NCBI GenBank assembly: GCA_024195265.1 | Contig: JAJLRJ010000001.1 | Coordinates: 60,123,289-60,187,288 of the forward strand | DNA from: Dendrophyllia cribrosa | Lineage: Eukaryota > Cnidaria > Anthozoa > Scleractinia > Dendrophylliidae | DNA length: 64,000 bases | Direction: 5' to 3' | Shown here: positions 13,411-25,037 of the stretch, piece after piece | Numbering within the stretch: position 1 is the first letter of the stretch | Layout of the letters: each line of letters begins with the position of its first letter | Position numbers and translations under genes: made by a program | Notes under the pieces: model-generated | What the model saw: only the letters and a program-made list of their open reading frames with translations | Told to the model about the DNA's origin: nothing | Databases searched by the model: none

Positions 13411-13624
13411 CTACCAGAAGCTCATAACAGAGAAGCGATTAACTCGTTTCCGATGCTGGGGATTTTTAGAAAACGCGGGGAGCCAATCAGAATTTACTTC
13501 CTAATATGGAGTTCTAAAAGAAGCCTACTTCCACGCGAAACGCGCGCTCCTACAACACTTGCAGGAAAAGCTTGTATCTTGTTTCATACAAGCTACTACA
13601 AAGGTCAATAATTGCACTTTGCAG

Positions 13625-13812
13625 TTCTGAGACTCGACCAAAATGTCAACTTTATACTTTTCAAACGGCCATTGACTCCCTTTGGAGAAAAGAAGGCCGA
13701 TTATGCCGAACTGGAGGAAGCGGAGAAAAGGAGAAATTGTATCAACCGTGGAAAAACTTTACCGGCAGAGCGAAAAAATTCCCATTTAGATTGCTTGCCG
13801 TCTCAGGTTTAA
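13625..13812 (+). CDS. candidate coding exon, function unknown
   Basis: After an acceptor (CACTTTGCAG) a phase-1 exon stays open for 62 codons to TAA. It reads LRLDQNVNFILFKRPLTPFG and continues with a charged, acidic-then-basic segment (KKADYAELEEAEKRR). A second frame over the same bases is also open for about 50 codons, which weakens the case. I do not recognise either product and no partner exon was found. It could be a terminal exon or a chance frame. Confidence 0.22.
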
Positions 13813-15521
13813 CTTAATACTCCACAGCGATTTGTGTCAACAGCAACATACCAGCAATCAAAATCAGTTAATGAATGAAATACGGTGAAATGATAAAAAC
13901 ACAGAGTTCAAAACTTTAGGACACCTGCATCAAAGAAAGATGAAAATGAAATAAGCTTAAAGATGCACACAACATGTAAGTTTCTCCAAATCACTTTTAT
14001 TTAAAAACAAAGACAAATAGACTCAAATACAATGTAGTTGAATGAATAAATACAGATCTTCAACAGCCAGTTTATCACAGTTAAAATTACTCAAACAACC
14101 GCAATTTAGTTTTATCAAGATGATGAAAACGTACTCCGTGAGTTCAGAACCTAAGCGATGCCACATTTACAAAACAAAAAATTAATGCAACTCAGTTTTA
14201 AAAATAGTACGTTAAATTATTTCTCAAGATACAAATGATCAGAACTTTCTCGTACGAAATCATAAATTCGGAAAACAAGTAGGCTCGAGAGCTAAATAAA
14301 CATGTTTGAAACGTACTGATTTGGTATGCTCATTTCCTCTCAAAAATCGCTTTGAAAAACAATTATAGTATATACAAAGAAAAACCATGGTACATGTAAG
14401 GATGGGTTGACAAAGTCGGTGAAAGTTTTAAAAAGTGTTGGCTGTTTAAAATACAGCGAACTGAATATTTAAGCTTATAAACACCGCGCCGCCGTTCATA
14501 TTTCAAAATCTATACAACAAATTTTATTCCAACCGATTTGGGAAGAAAAACCCTAAGCTCAAGTCAGACACGAATTATTGTTTGTTTGAGCGATAAATTA
14601 TAAGCGAAAAGGAGAGTAAAAACACTTTTGTTTTCAAAATAAAACAGAAAAACACATGGCATGCGTACTGAATCATGAGAATTTGCTTCGCTTCTTCCGT
14701 ACGCTTCAATCTCTTTGTGAAGTTAAAAACAATTCATATTTTGTTACTACCATAAAAACCTGACTTAAACAATCTTTCTAATTTGAAACTACATTTGAAT
14801 AAGTAAAATACATTACCATATTGCACATGAAATTCTTTAAAGAGCCATTTTTGTGGTGATTTGGTAGAGATGAAACAAGGCTTGAAAAAACCTGAGTTGT
14901 CCAGATTTCGCGGTGTTGAGCTTTTTTTCGTTCCTTACTCCGTCGTCATCTTCTTGGAACTACTAAAATATTCAATACTTTTTCCTCCTCATTTTTGAAC
15001 CTCAAAATGCGATTTGGTAGCGACGAAAATAGCCGTGAAAGTAAGCTGTCCATATTTCGCGAAGCGCTTGTAGTTTCCTCGATGTTTTCTTGCCGATTTG
15101 AGCGGCCGCGCGTACGCGCGTGGAGCTGAAAACCTCCTTCCATATAAGGGCAAAAATTCAATCCGCGATTCTGATTGGTCGGTTGGGAATTCTAATAATC
15201 CCCAGCATAGTTCTGAACATATAGGGGGAAGTTGCACGCTTCTACGTGATAAGCTTCTGGTTCTACCTATACGTACATACTCCATGTCATCTTTTTCTGA
15301 GCAATTCAGGATGACACATTTAAGAGTGATTTTCTATCGAGTGTCATAAATCTAAAACCAAACTAATTCAACCAATCACAACAAACTTTAACCACACACT
15401 GAACCCAAAAGAAATCAAAACAACTACAGTACATCTAACCGAATTAAGCATCAGAAAACACGTTCAAGCGAGTCGCAATTCATTTTACTACTTATACCTT
15501 ACAAAACTGCCAACACCACTT
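13813..15521. other. gene-free AT-rich stretch with GC-rich island at 15.0-15.3 kb
   Basis: Nothing coding is supported. Around 15.1-15.2 kb the sequence becomes GC-richer, with CCATATAAGG and CCAAT-like ATTGG motifs that could mark a promoter. The overlapping open frames there (14946-15349) have no recognised domain. Confidence 0.3.
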
Positions 15522-15764
15522 TTTAAAGGGACACTCACCGGGGTGAATGCGCTACAAATATAAACTTAACGTTCTGCCATAATTTTTCAAGTAGAACTGT
15601 CAATTTCAAAATGCTGCGGCAGCCACTGTGAAAAACCGATAAACTGGGACAGAAAACGATATTTGGTACGGAATTCACAGTTCAACTTTAAAAAATCTGG
15701 CAGTGTTTTTAAACTTTCGATTTAAGAAACTGGCACATGCGCCCTCGTGGCAGTGTCCCTTAAA
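15522..15764. repeat. MITE with AAAGGGACACT ends
   Basis: The 243-bp unit begins TTTAAAGGGACACT and ends with the reverse complement AGTGTCCCTTAAA. No coding capacity. Confidence 0.75.
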
Positions 15765-16364
15765 TCAAACACAACGTGTACTAATGCAAAATTAACTACT
15801 TTTCGACACTACACTCGAATCAAAACCACTCGAACGTTCTATTGTTGTTTTTAATTATTCAGGAATTTCCTGTTAATGTTTAAAGACAATTCGTACATAT
15901 TCAGTAGCCTATGTATCCAATGTGCATGCAATGTTGTACTGAAAAATAATTGTTAGAATATGATACCATTGTTTCAAATAAATTTTATTGTGTTCTCCAC
16001 CTACTACCCCATTCTCTCTTCCAATACAGTTCAATTCACAATTGTTCACCATACTTTTCTACAAGTTACCAACCTTGATTTTATCACCGCCTCTACACAA
16101 CAACTCAACATGTTACACTATACTTAAATAAATAAACATTCTTCCCTTTTTTTAACAAAACAACTCTTTACAAACAACACTACGACGTAACAATTACCTT
16201 GCAGTTCTCTAACCTTTTCTCAAAATCAACACAAAAGTGTTATTACAACCATTACTCGCCCGCACTTTTTAACCGAAGGTTACCACTAGTATACATTAAT
16301 AATAGGAGATTGAGAGACGATTGGGGACGAGTCAGTGTGTAGCAGGCGCCGGTTTATTTGTATG
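15765..16364. other. gene-free stretch
   Basis: AT-rich sequence including the partial copy of the 83-bp tandem unit at about 15832. No gene seen. Confidence 0.4.
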
Positions 16365-16428
16365 GAGAAATTTGAAGGACGCGCGAAAGGGGAAGGCGCG
16401 TGTTCCCCTCGCGCGTGTCCTCGAAATT
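16365..16428. repeat. GC-rich imperfect hairpin
   Basis: GAAATTTGAAGGACGCGCG is followed after a short loop by an imperfect reverse complement ending CGAAATTTC. A TATA-like CCTATAAAAC follows at 16432. Confidence 0.6.
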
Positions 16429-18939
16429 TCGCCCTATAAAACATTTTGCCCCCAAAATAAATCGGCGCGTGTTATGCAGGCTGGTACTATTGTTGAAAGT
16501 TCATAATGGAAGCCTGCGTATATCTTCAGTTGTACTATGGTATCGGGTGTTCTTCATCTCAGCTTCCATAAAAGGCAACTATCTCGGCCTAAATCGAGAT
16601 TCTTCGTAAATGTTTCGTGAAAATTCTTGGATTGCCGGGAATTAATTGTTTAGTCAATACTAATGCTCATGCGTTTCGCCCCTATCCATTTTGGGCGAAC
16701 CATTACCTTGGTTTTGCTACTTTGTTTTATTTTTGACTTTTATATTGCTATATTCTTAATTGTATTGTTGATACATTTTACAGTCCGTACATATTACTTA
16801 CTTATACGTAGATTTCTGATTGTTTGTTTATTGACGAATTTGGGCGGCATCAATAGTTTAATCCTACATTTTGGCTTTATGCCTCCGTTTGCGCGAAGTT
16901 TACAGACATCCTTTGAGCTGGTCTGCGTTATAGACGGCCATGTCGTTGCTAGACTCACATCGTGCCATTTAATTCCTTTCGGATTACGGACTCTTCTGTT
17001 TCCTCCCTGGCCTCTTTTCATAATTATGAATCACAATATTTCATTTACCAAAAAAAAAAACAACGTCCGCGCGACGGATAACGGGAAAAAAAATAAAATT
17101 GGCGTGGCCACACATGAGTTAATTAAACAGGAAGGACTTTAGTTTGTTATGTTCCTAATTTTTATCTTTTAACTGTCAAATCCGTCTTATTTGCTACCCA
17201 TATCGGTTTTATCGGTTTTAAAGTCGTGTAAGGTGATTATCTCGCAAGCTATGAGCTGACCGACGGTACTTTATCTCCCAATACTGAATTCGGTTATAAT
17301 CCTTCATGCATGACTTAGATGAATACCACAAACAAAATTTTAAGGATACAAAGCTGTTTTGTAGATGTCTCATCGAGTTGGAGAATTTCCGCGATCAAAT
17401 AATTTTGTTGGATAATTTGACCGATCTAAAATAGAGATGATACAACTTAACGTATATATTCTTACTAAAGTCGACTGATCAATAAAACAGAGGAAAAAAT
17501 ATTACAAAATAGAATAAACTCCTGTGTCTTTCAACATTTTAACCGAAACACACAGTTGTTGGTATTGGACGTCATATTCGCACATCACTTTTTCTCCGTC
17601 AAGGAAAATAAATTGATTTCACTTACTTGATTCTGCAGTAAGCAAGATTTCTTGGCTTTCCTCTAAAGAAATTCTGTACCAGCTATCAGCTTATTATTAC
17701 CGCTCCGGCAAGCCTAAATGTGAACGAGCGTGACTTCGATTTGGATTTCTCAAGTACACTTCTCTAGCTTGACGGGTCACTAAATAAAGCATGTTTTTTA
17801 TAGCGTGTTTGGAGCGTATGGAGTTTCGTATAGGGCGGAACGGATTACACATTATTGACATAGTTGAAGGACAGCGTTATCAACAAATTAGAAGGGTTGA
17901 CATCTTCTCAGTCTGCGGATCTGACGTTTTGTTTATATACCGGCAGTACGTCATCTGAAGGTCTAATGTATATTCAAGCGGTTTTCAGTAAGATATACCC
18001 GCCACGGTAAAATGTTGTCCGCGCACCTATGTTGCAAATCTACAGCACAGTTAATTGTGTTGTTATCTCGAGTATGAGTTTATTAACAATTGTTGACACA
18101 TTACCACCATTCGTATCGATATGTGATCGATATGTGCCCTTTGAGTTAAATTTCGTCTGAGAGCTTTGCATTTTTTTTCTAGGGCCCGGTCTGGTTAGAA
18201 ACCTAACAGATAAAAAACAAAAACAAGCCAAATAACAGAAAAAAAAAAAATGAATACGAAGCTGTCGCAAATTAGGCCGAAAAGGCTATCCACAACATAG
18301 ATCTTACGGTCGTGGGTGATAGCCGGATCATAAATAAATTCATGAAGAAAAATTTTGCGAAGTGTCTTAGTTTAAAAACGCTCGCCAAAAACGTATTTTT
18401 TGAAATCGATCTTGTTTTGAACAATCCGGCCCGTTTACAGAAATTGGCTCAATAAAACTCTATAACTAAAAGTTCTCGTAATCTCTAGTTACGACCAGTT
18501 TTTCTGAATCACTATAGTGGTCGCTAACAAGAGCATGTAGCATTAGAATTGCGCCACAATCGGCACAATCGGTGGGATCTATGTGATCTCGTGGGTTCCC
18601 TGTGAAGATTTTTTGTTGTTTCCTGTGCCATCTAGAACCTTCGGCGCCATTTAGAATAACGTCATAATACAGTAACATCATGAAATACAGTAACGATCAG
18701 TAACATTATGTCCCGTTCAATTTTGTTTTTATAATATTAAAATAAAAAGAAAACATTTTTAAACTCGTATCCTTTCTTTGTGTCCTGTGTTGCGATGCTT
18801 AGTTATACATGTCTTAATTCTTTCGTGGGTGTTGTGATTAGATCTAGAGCTAATCCCGAGGGTATCCTATCCGGCTTAAAGAGAGTGCACTATATTCACC
18901 TTTAACCACACTTGGGAAAATACTACACCAAATAATTGC
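16429..18939. other. no supported gene; one long hydrophobic open frame
   Basis: A 159-codon plus-strand frame (16663-17142) has a strongly hydrophobic first half and then an unrelated segment crossing an A-rich tract. It has no recognised family. A minus-strand frame of 71 codons at 18466-18681 is also unsupported. The rest is AT-rich. Confidence 0.25.
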
Positions 18940-20130
18940 AAACTGCTTTAGAATCCAACATAATCCTCACTAAATGGGAAAGGTGACAAGATTTAGCGCG
19001 ATATACTGATTAGCGATTATGACCATGGAGGACTGAAGATGATTGATATAAGACTCCGTTACCCGAGCACTGAAATCAAACTGGGTAAAAAAATACCTTG
19101 ATGTTGGAAATAACGCCAAATGGAAGCTTTTTTTGATCTACAATTTACAGACTTCGGGGGCGACACTATCTTTAAAGGTAATCGACACAACAAGGATACA
19201 TTGACCTATCTAAAGGTACCGGATGTGTTCTCACAAGAAACTCTGCAAATCTGTTAAGAAATTAATTACGAAGAAAGTATTTCTTCAAACAAGCAGTTAC
19301 TTTTTCAGTGTCTTTGGCTCAACTCTCTTATTCGAGTCGAAAATAAACCACTATATTATACAACATGGCCTTCTCAAGGAATACAGAATCCCGGGGGGGG
19401 GACTCTCATATAAAAATGACAGGGGTGCTCGTCGTACCTTTTAGGGGTCAAAATTTGTAGTTTGGTACCGCTTAGGGTACGAAAATCTAAAATGACTACC
19501 ATTAGAATTATCGCGGTATCTTTTAGGGTATTGAGCCAAAAAAATATGACAGAAATATGGTGATGTGTCATCTTTCTGTGGAGTAATATCATTGCCATAA
19601 AACATGTCTTTTGTGCAAAAGCTTCAAAGAAAATTTTTCTCACGAAGACACCAACTATGAACGTTTTCTTGAAAAGTTTTTAAAGGCAAATAAACCAAAA
19701 AGAATTGCATACAAAAAACTCAGACAAGAAACGGAAGGATCCCGTTAAAAGCTAAAGAAATGGTCTACGGACTGCATGCGAGTAGAAGGTAATCAACCCA
19801 TTGACTGGAAAGCTGTTTACCGCTTTCCAATGTACCAAAATCAGTCAAACCTATACTCGTTTTCCAATTTAAGCTGTTACACAGGAGATAAGCCACTAAT
19901 AATTTCTTGAAAAAAAAAATAAACCTAAAAGCCAGTGACCTTTGCAGTTTCTGCCAAAGCGAATTGGAGACACTTATCCACCTTTTCTGGAATTGTACAG
20001 TAACTTCCTGCTTCTGGCATGACTTTCAACAATGCTTTCTCAAAAAAGAGAAACTTCTTTTCATTCGGTTGATTTTTCGCCTTCCTTGGTAATAGGTTTA
20101 AACCACACTTTTTTCGTCGCAATAATCTTT
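18940..20130 (+). pseudogene. LINE (L1/Tx1-like) ORF2 C-terminal remnant
   Basis: Across several frameshifts the plus strand still reads typical LINE reverse-transcriptase tail blocks: SDYDHGGLKMIDI, a W-K-x-x-F-D-L-Q-F segment near 19120, NSLIRVENKPLYYTTW near 19330, and a zinc-binding-like CSFCQSELETLIHLFWNC near 19945-19995. The order fits the C-terminal half of an L1/Tx1-clade ORF2 protein. Stops and frameshifts show it is dead, and a repeat interrupts it at about 19391-19600. Confidence 0.75.
19391..19600. repeat. short repeat inserted in the LINE remnant
   Basis: It starts with a G-run (nine G) followed by ACTCTCATATAAAAATGAC and separates two LINE segments that belong together. The right border is approximate. 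Confidence 0.5.
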
Positions 20131-20292
20131 ACTTTTTATAATTCTTAGTTGCAACGCTCTATATCTCTATGTTCCTGTCCTAATAGACGACTTCCCCCCT
20201 TTCCTCCCGCACTGCAATCTTTGAAGAAAAGTATGCGCTTTATTTTTCTGCCTGTTGCAAATGGGGACCACGTGTGTGAGTAGATAGCTAAT

Positions 20293-20588
20293 GTTGGTAG
20301 GTAGGTAGGTAGGTAGGTAGGTATAGGTAGGTGGGTAGGTGGGTAGGTAGGTAGGTAGGTATAGGTAGGTGGGTAGGTAGGTAGGTAGGTAGGTAGGTAT
20401 AGGTAGGTGGGTAGGTAGGTAGGTAGGTAGGTAGGTATAGGTAGGTGGGTAGGTGGGTAGGTAGGTAGGTAGGTATAGGTAGGTGGGTAGGTGGGTAGGT
20501 AGGTAGGTAGGTATAGGTAGGTGGGTAGGTAGGTAGGTAGGTATAGGTAGGTAGGTAGGTAGGTAGGTGGGTAGGTAGGTATAGGTAG
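20293..20588. repeat. GGTA minisatellite with GTATAGGTAGGTGG variants
   Basis: About 295 bp of GGTA repeats in which GTATAGGTAGGTGG units recur at spacings of about 40-70 bp, giving a higher-order repeat. Tyr/Leu/Pro/Thr open frames over it are artefacts. Confidence 0.95.
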
Positions 20589-20667
20589 CGTAAATAGCAC
20601 AAGTTAATATGTAAGTGTGATAAACATTGTTGTAAGCAATGTATCATAGAATGATAGAATGATATAT

Positions 20668-21660
20668 TAACCCTATTCAGACTGGGCTTTTTTAGGCAAT
20701 CTATGACTGGGGGGGGGGGGGGGGGCTCCTCGGACCCCCCCTCTATATCTCTGGAACCAGTAAGGCTAGGACCATGAAATTTTCACACAATGTTCACCTC
20801 CATACAAGGAAACCTCACACCCAGTTTTGACCTGCCACACCCAATTATGACGTCACAATGACGTCATTTTTTGTTTTTCCGACGTTTCTTTGATATTTTT
20901 CCATCCAGATACTTAAAATATCAAATACAACTGTAAAATCATCTCTTTAATATTAAAACATAATAAATAGAAACAAGGACACACTTGTAAAGCGAGAAAA
21001 AGCAATAAGAAGCGATAAAACTATAATTTTGAAATTATTGTCCGCCATCTTGGATCCGCCATCTTGGATCCGCCATCTTGGATCTTCTTTTTTTTTTGTT
21101 TAAATTAAAATTTAAAAAAATGGAAAGGAGAAAAGGATCAGAATGTATAAAACACGTATCAAACTAATGTCTATTATCCAAACAATGAATTTAGAAGCGT
21201 TATTTAATAAATAGTACAAAATGTTTGTCTATAAGTAAAGGAGAGCAAAAATTTACCTACCCCTCCCCCCAAAATATTTGATGTTAAAAATTTTTTATGT
21301 CTTTCAAGAACTAGTCCCAAGAAAAAACTATTCTAACAAGAAAATACACTATAAGTCAAAGAACAAGATCTTAAAATAAAAAATTCACCATATTTTAATA
21401 TTTTGAAAACCTATGTGTCAAAAACCGGTTGCCATGGAACATGGTTAATCACACTGACATGTTATGGATACCAAAATGTCCCTAGATAAATTCTAGGAAA
21501 AGTCAGAAAATAGGTTACAAATTGTAAGTGAAATGCCGCGAGTAGATACTGGGCAGTACTACATCATAACGTATGAATGTATTATAGAAACAATAATGCA
21601 CCTCTTTATGTTTTCCCCGACCAGGGGAAGGGCAGGCGTACACGGGCGGTGATATATTTT
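20668..21660. repeat. non-coding dispersed element with poly-G and CRE-like sites
   Basis: It starts TTAACCCTATTCAGACTGGG and carries a 17-base G-run (20709-20725) and two TGACGTCA-type sites near 20850-20865. It also has three tandem copies of GCCATCTTGGATC at 21050-21084. The start resembles the element at 47.09 kb. The right end is uncertain. Confidence 0.45.
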
Positions 21661-21670
21661 CTCATCACAT

Positions 21671-22165
21671 GTGTCGGCATATGGTTTTTCTCAGTTGGCT
21701 GGATCAAGAAGCACGGAAGGCCTCAGTCATCTTAAAAATTCGCAATATATTAGACTTCAAACTCGAGTTTTCTTTAGAAAAATGTCGCCTCAAAGTTTCG
21801 TAACATCGGAAAATTCAACGCCTTTTGTTTTCAGAGGGATTAAAATGTCGTTTTGGGTGATTTTTAAACATAAATGTGAATGTTATTTCAAAAGCAGGGT
21901 AAAACCAGTCAGAATGACCACAAAAGTGGATTTCTGGTATTTTGGATTAAATATTTACCTTAGAGTATCGAAAAGCTCAAGCTGTATCAGCTTTCATGTA
22001 GCTTCACTGCCCATGTGGAATACTTTAATTAAAATTCGCCGAAGTTTGTATAGTAAAAAATATATAACGAATAAGATCTTTTTCTATCAAGAATTTCTCC
22101 GAGTAAAAGTCAAAGTACTGACCATTAACAACAAAACGGCAAAACCACAGGAACTATTCACTTGA
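21671..22165 (+). other. 164-codon open frame of unknown status
   Basis: An unusually long frame for this base composition, basic and aromatic-rich, with no recognised motif. A TTTTTCTCAG acceptor-like sequence lies near its beginning. It could be a decayed transposon frame. I do not call it a gene. Confidence 0.2.
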
Positions 22166-23240
22166 GTTAATAAAGTTTACTAAAGAAAGCAAATAAACTC
22201 TTTGTTTAATTTGCTTTAAATTATATCAAACCCGTGTTCTATTCAAACTAATATTCACGACTCGTGGAATATATGGCGTTCCATCCCCGCCAAAATTCAT
22301 GGTTTATATTTGAAGTTCATCACATGAATCTTACATTCAAGTGGAAATTTTTATACTACTATCTTGTATTTTATATACTTCATCAAGGTTTCTTCCTTTT
22401 TTTATTGTCGTTCCAGTTTCACCTTCGTGATTGTCACTGATTCATTCTAAACTCTACGCCGTGTATTTGTCCTTCGAGTTTCACATTACAAACTCGACGA
22501 CGTTCAATTTCAACTCCACTACACAGCAGACATTATACACTCCAATAGGTTTATTTTGATGTATTTCGGCCGGACACCAACGGCAATTACAAACATATTT
22601 ACAATAATATGAGTACAACAATACAATCTAAGGATGTAGTCAAAATCCATAAATTGAAAATAATACAATGCTAATGACGATCTAGAGCTGAGCAACCACT
22701 CACATACAATGAAAAAACTGCGGTTAAACGGAGGCCAGAAAAAACCTGTCACCCCAAAAAAAAAACCTTTGGGGAAAAATAGGTGGCAGGAAATCTGGGT
22801 AGGATCCATGGCTCAAACTCTACAGCCCATCCTACAAGGCCCTATATAGTACTAAACAATAAGTACAAAAAGCACTGCAGTGACACACAGAAAAAAAAAC
22901 AAATAAATATACAAAATTTTGAAAACACTGACGCCGAATGGTGCAGGCCTAGAATGACTAACCACGTGCGACACTTCGTTTATAACGAAGTATGCTATCC
23001 ACAATGCACTACAACAATAGTGCCCAGTCCCTGCTGTTCCTGTGCCGTAGAAATATCAATTTCTGTCTAATTCGTTGACTACGTTACTCAAACGCCAGAA
23101 ATTACATTTTTCAACTCGACGACTGGAATTGAACTTCACGCTTCGGTAACCTCGAATGACCTTGGGAACCTCGAACCCAGATCTCCTCGGTATATGGTAA
23201 TAAACGAAGACTAGCGCATGCGCAGACACCGCAGACCCTT
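22166..23240. other. gene-free stretch
   Basis: AT-rich with A-runs. No domain, tRNA or repeat border was recognised. Confidence 0.35.
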
Positions 23241-23253
23241 GACAAGTACGTAC

Positions 23254-23286
23254 CTTGCACATGTACACGTGTTTGCTCGATGGCAT
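23254..23286 (-). CDS. candidate first coding exon of a minus-strand gene
   Basis: Eleven codons from ATG (MPSSKHVYMCK) end phase 0 at a good donor, CAAG|GTACGT. They lie about 115 bases downstream of a predicted start site under the minus-strand TATA box at 23422-23438. An upstream short frame precedes it. The same bases belong to a longer 177-codon frame, so the true reading is unsettled. Confidence 0.25.
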
Positions 23287-23421
23287 CACCCGTCCAGAAT
23301 ACGAAAGCGGCACTTCGCCGCGTAGCGGAGGAGCTGTTATCTCTTGCAAACCAAGGTCAGATACACGCAAAGTATACAATACATTTCCCTCTATTTTCGG
23401 AGGAGCAAATACAAAGAATAT

Positions 23422-23616
23422 AGCTTTTATATAATGGCTTTTTGGTTCTGTACAACAAATTACAACACCTCGAAATCGTACATCTAAACTTTTTGAAAAA
23501 CACAACCAATAGCTTGAGAAACAAACGGATCGATACGGCAGCTGATTGGCTGGCAAGGTCCAATCAGAACGTACCATTTTCGATCCCACTTACGAGTACG
23601 GGTAGATATAAAAAGC
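23422..23616. promoter_or_regulatory. candidate divergent promoter
   Basis: A minus-strand TATA box (ATTATATAAAAGC, 23422-23438) and a plus-strand TATA box (GATATAAAAAG, 23605-23615) face away from each other. Between them lie CCAAT motifs on both strands (GATTGGCTGG and CCAATCAG, 23544-23570). Small candidate first exons lie at the expected distance on each side. Confidence 0.45.
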
Positions 23617-23663
23617 CAAATTAGCCCGAAAACTGCGGAACGTTGACCGTTCTCGCCATAAAT

Positions 23664-23716
23664 ATGCGTTGCTCTAAAGGTAGCAACCACCAAATGCAAA
23701 CCCGGCGACTGATGAG
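23664..23716 (+). CDS. candidate first coding exon of a plus-strand gene
   Basis: From ATG, 17 codons (MRCSKGSNHQMQTRRLM) end phase 2 at CTGATGAG|GTAAGTGG, about 50 bases after the plus-strand TATA box. No partner exon was identified with confidence. Confidence 0.25.
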
Positions 23717-23909
23717 GTAAGTGGAGAACTGAAACCATGGTCTTGCCTGAATCATACAGTGGCATAAACCAGAGGAGGTTGAACACGGGCCGAAAGGTAT
23801 CCTGGTAGGAGTAGTCGACCAATCAGATTAACGTATTCATTCACAGTCTTTTCTGCGAGAATTTCTCCACGCAACATTTCATGGTTTTTTAGTGTGTTTT
23901 TCTTCAAAT

Positions 23910-24307
23910 ATGAAGTCCGCTTTTTCCAGTAAAGGAGTTTTCATGAAAGGTATGTTGCTTCTTTATCTATTTACTTGTTTATATGTCTATTTAGTCTTTT
24001 TTTTCTTTTCCCATGTATATATTTCGTTTATTCGCTGTTTTCGTCGCAATTAGCAAGTTTATACCTATGTTATTAAACTTCATTGTTGTATGATAATCCT
24101 CGTTACGTAACTTACGCTATATAATATTTGCTTTACAATTACCTTTGTTTTTAAATTAGTCTGTATTCAGTAGTAGCAAAACGACTGTATGGAGTATTGT
24201 CATTGTAATTTGTGTAGGTTTTTAGTATATAAGTAACGTAAACAATTTTTTTATATTCAGGGAAAAAGAAAGTCGAAGGAGCAGAAAGTTCTCTGGAGTC
24301 GGACTAA
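23910..24307 (+). CDS. candidate two-exon 28-residue peptide
   Basis: ATG at 23910 opens 13 codons (MKSAFSSKGVFMK) ending phase 1 at GAAAG|GTATGT. After an intron of 311 bases and a TTATATTCAG acceptor, a phase-matching exon (24261-24307) adds a charged tail and TAA. No signal peptide or known motif. It may instead be part of a non-coding transcript leading into the 22-bp repeat array. Confidence 0.22.
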
Positions 24308-24424
24308 AGAAGGAAGTTGAGAGAAGAGAAAATACGCGGTTCACTGCCAAGAATCATTGGCAGAGGCTTCCTTTATTGTTCCAAGGAAAAAACTCATTTT
24401 TCCAGAGGGAGTTAACGTGCAAAA

Positions 24425-24620
24425 GACGTAAAGTTAACCTGGAGAGGACGTAAAGTTAACGTAGAGAAGACGTAAAGTTAACCTGGAGAGGACGTAAAGT
24501 TAACGTAGAGAAGACGTAAAGTTAACGTGGAAAAGACGTAAAGTTAACGTGGAAAAGACGTAAAGTTAACGTAGAGCGGACGTAAAGTTAACGTGGAGAG
24601 GACGTAGAGCTAACGTAGAG
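24425..24620. repeat. 22-bp tandem array, about nine copies
   Basis: Unit GACGTAAAGTTAACGTGGAGAG with small variants. Starts at 24425, 24447 and 24469 confirm the 22-base period. Each unit contains the palindrome GTTAAC. Confidence 0.93.
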
Positions 24621-25037
24621 CGAGTTGCAAGTGCATGGTCGAGTCGTAGAGTAGGCTGAAGTTGGAGATAACAAGTTGAAGATAAGCAAAGACAGACAAG
24701 GACATTTGGACGGCAAGTTAGAAGGGTTTGAAGAGCAAGGTTTAAGGAACATTTTACAAACTATTTAATTGTTTATTACCGTTTATACTGAAAGAACTTT
24801 ATTTTTTACTATAAAAATTAGCGATAAAAAATCACGACGTTTCGACCTCTCCGAGGTCATTTTCAAGTGGATGTAAGAATACAGAATTAGCATAAATATA
24901 TTACAGTATAAAAGCATAAGAATGTAGAGAGCGCAAAAATGTGGTAAAATATGTAAATATAGGTGATAAAAAAAATATAGGTGATAAAAAAAAAATTAAA
25001 CTAATTAAGTAAATAAAACAAGAGTTGAAAGGACTTT

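Noticed and set aside
16663..17142. 159-residue membrane protein
   Set aside because: Hydrophobic half and the rest do not look like one protein, it crosses an A-run, and no family or splice support was found.
20145..20647. 119- and 151-codon Tyr/Leu/Pro/Thr frames
   Set aside because: Produced by the GGTA minisatellite; no start context or domain.
23056..23589. 177-residue minus-strand protein
   Set aside because: The frame runs through the putative minus-strand TATA box and CCAAT boxes; a short first exon is a better reading, and no domain is visible.
24845..24890. Complete hammerhead ribozyme
   Set aside because: The GAAAC box and a hairpin are present but the CUGANGA box could not be found, so it is only reported as a hairpin to check.
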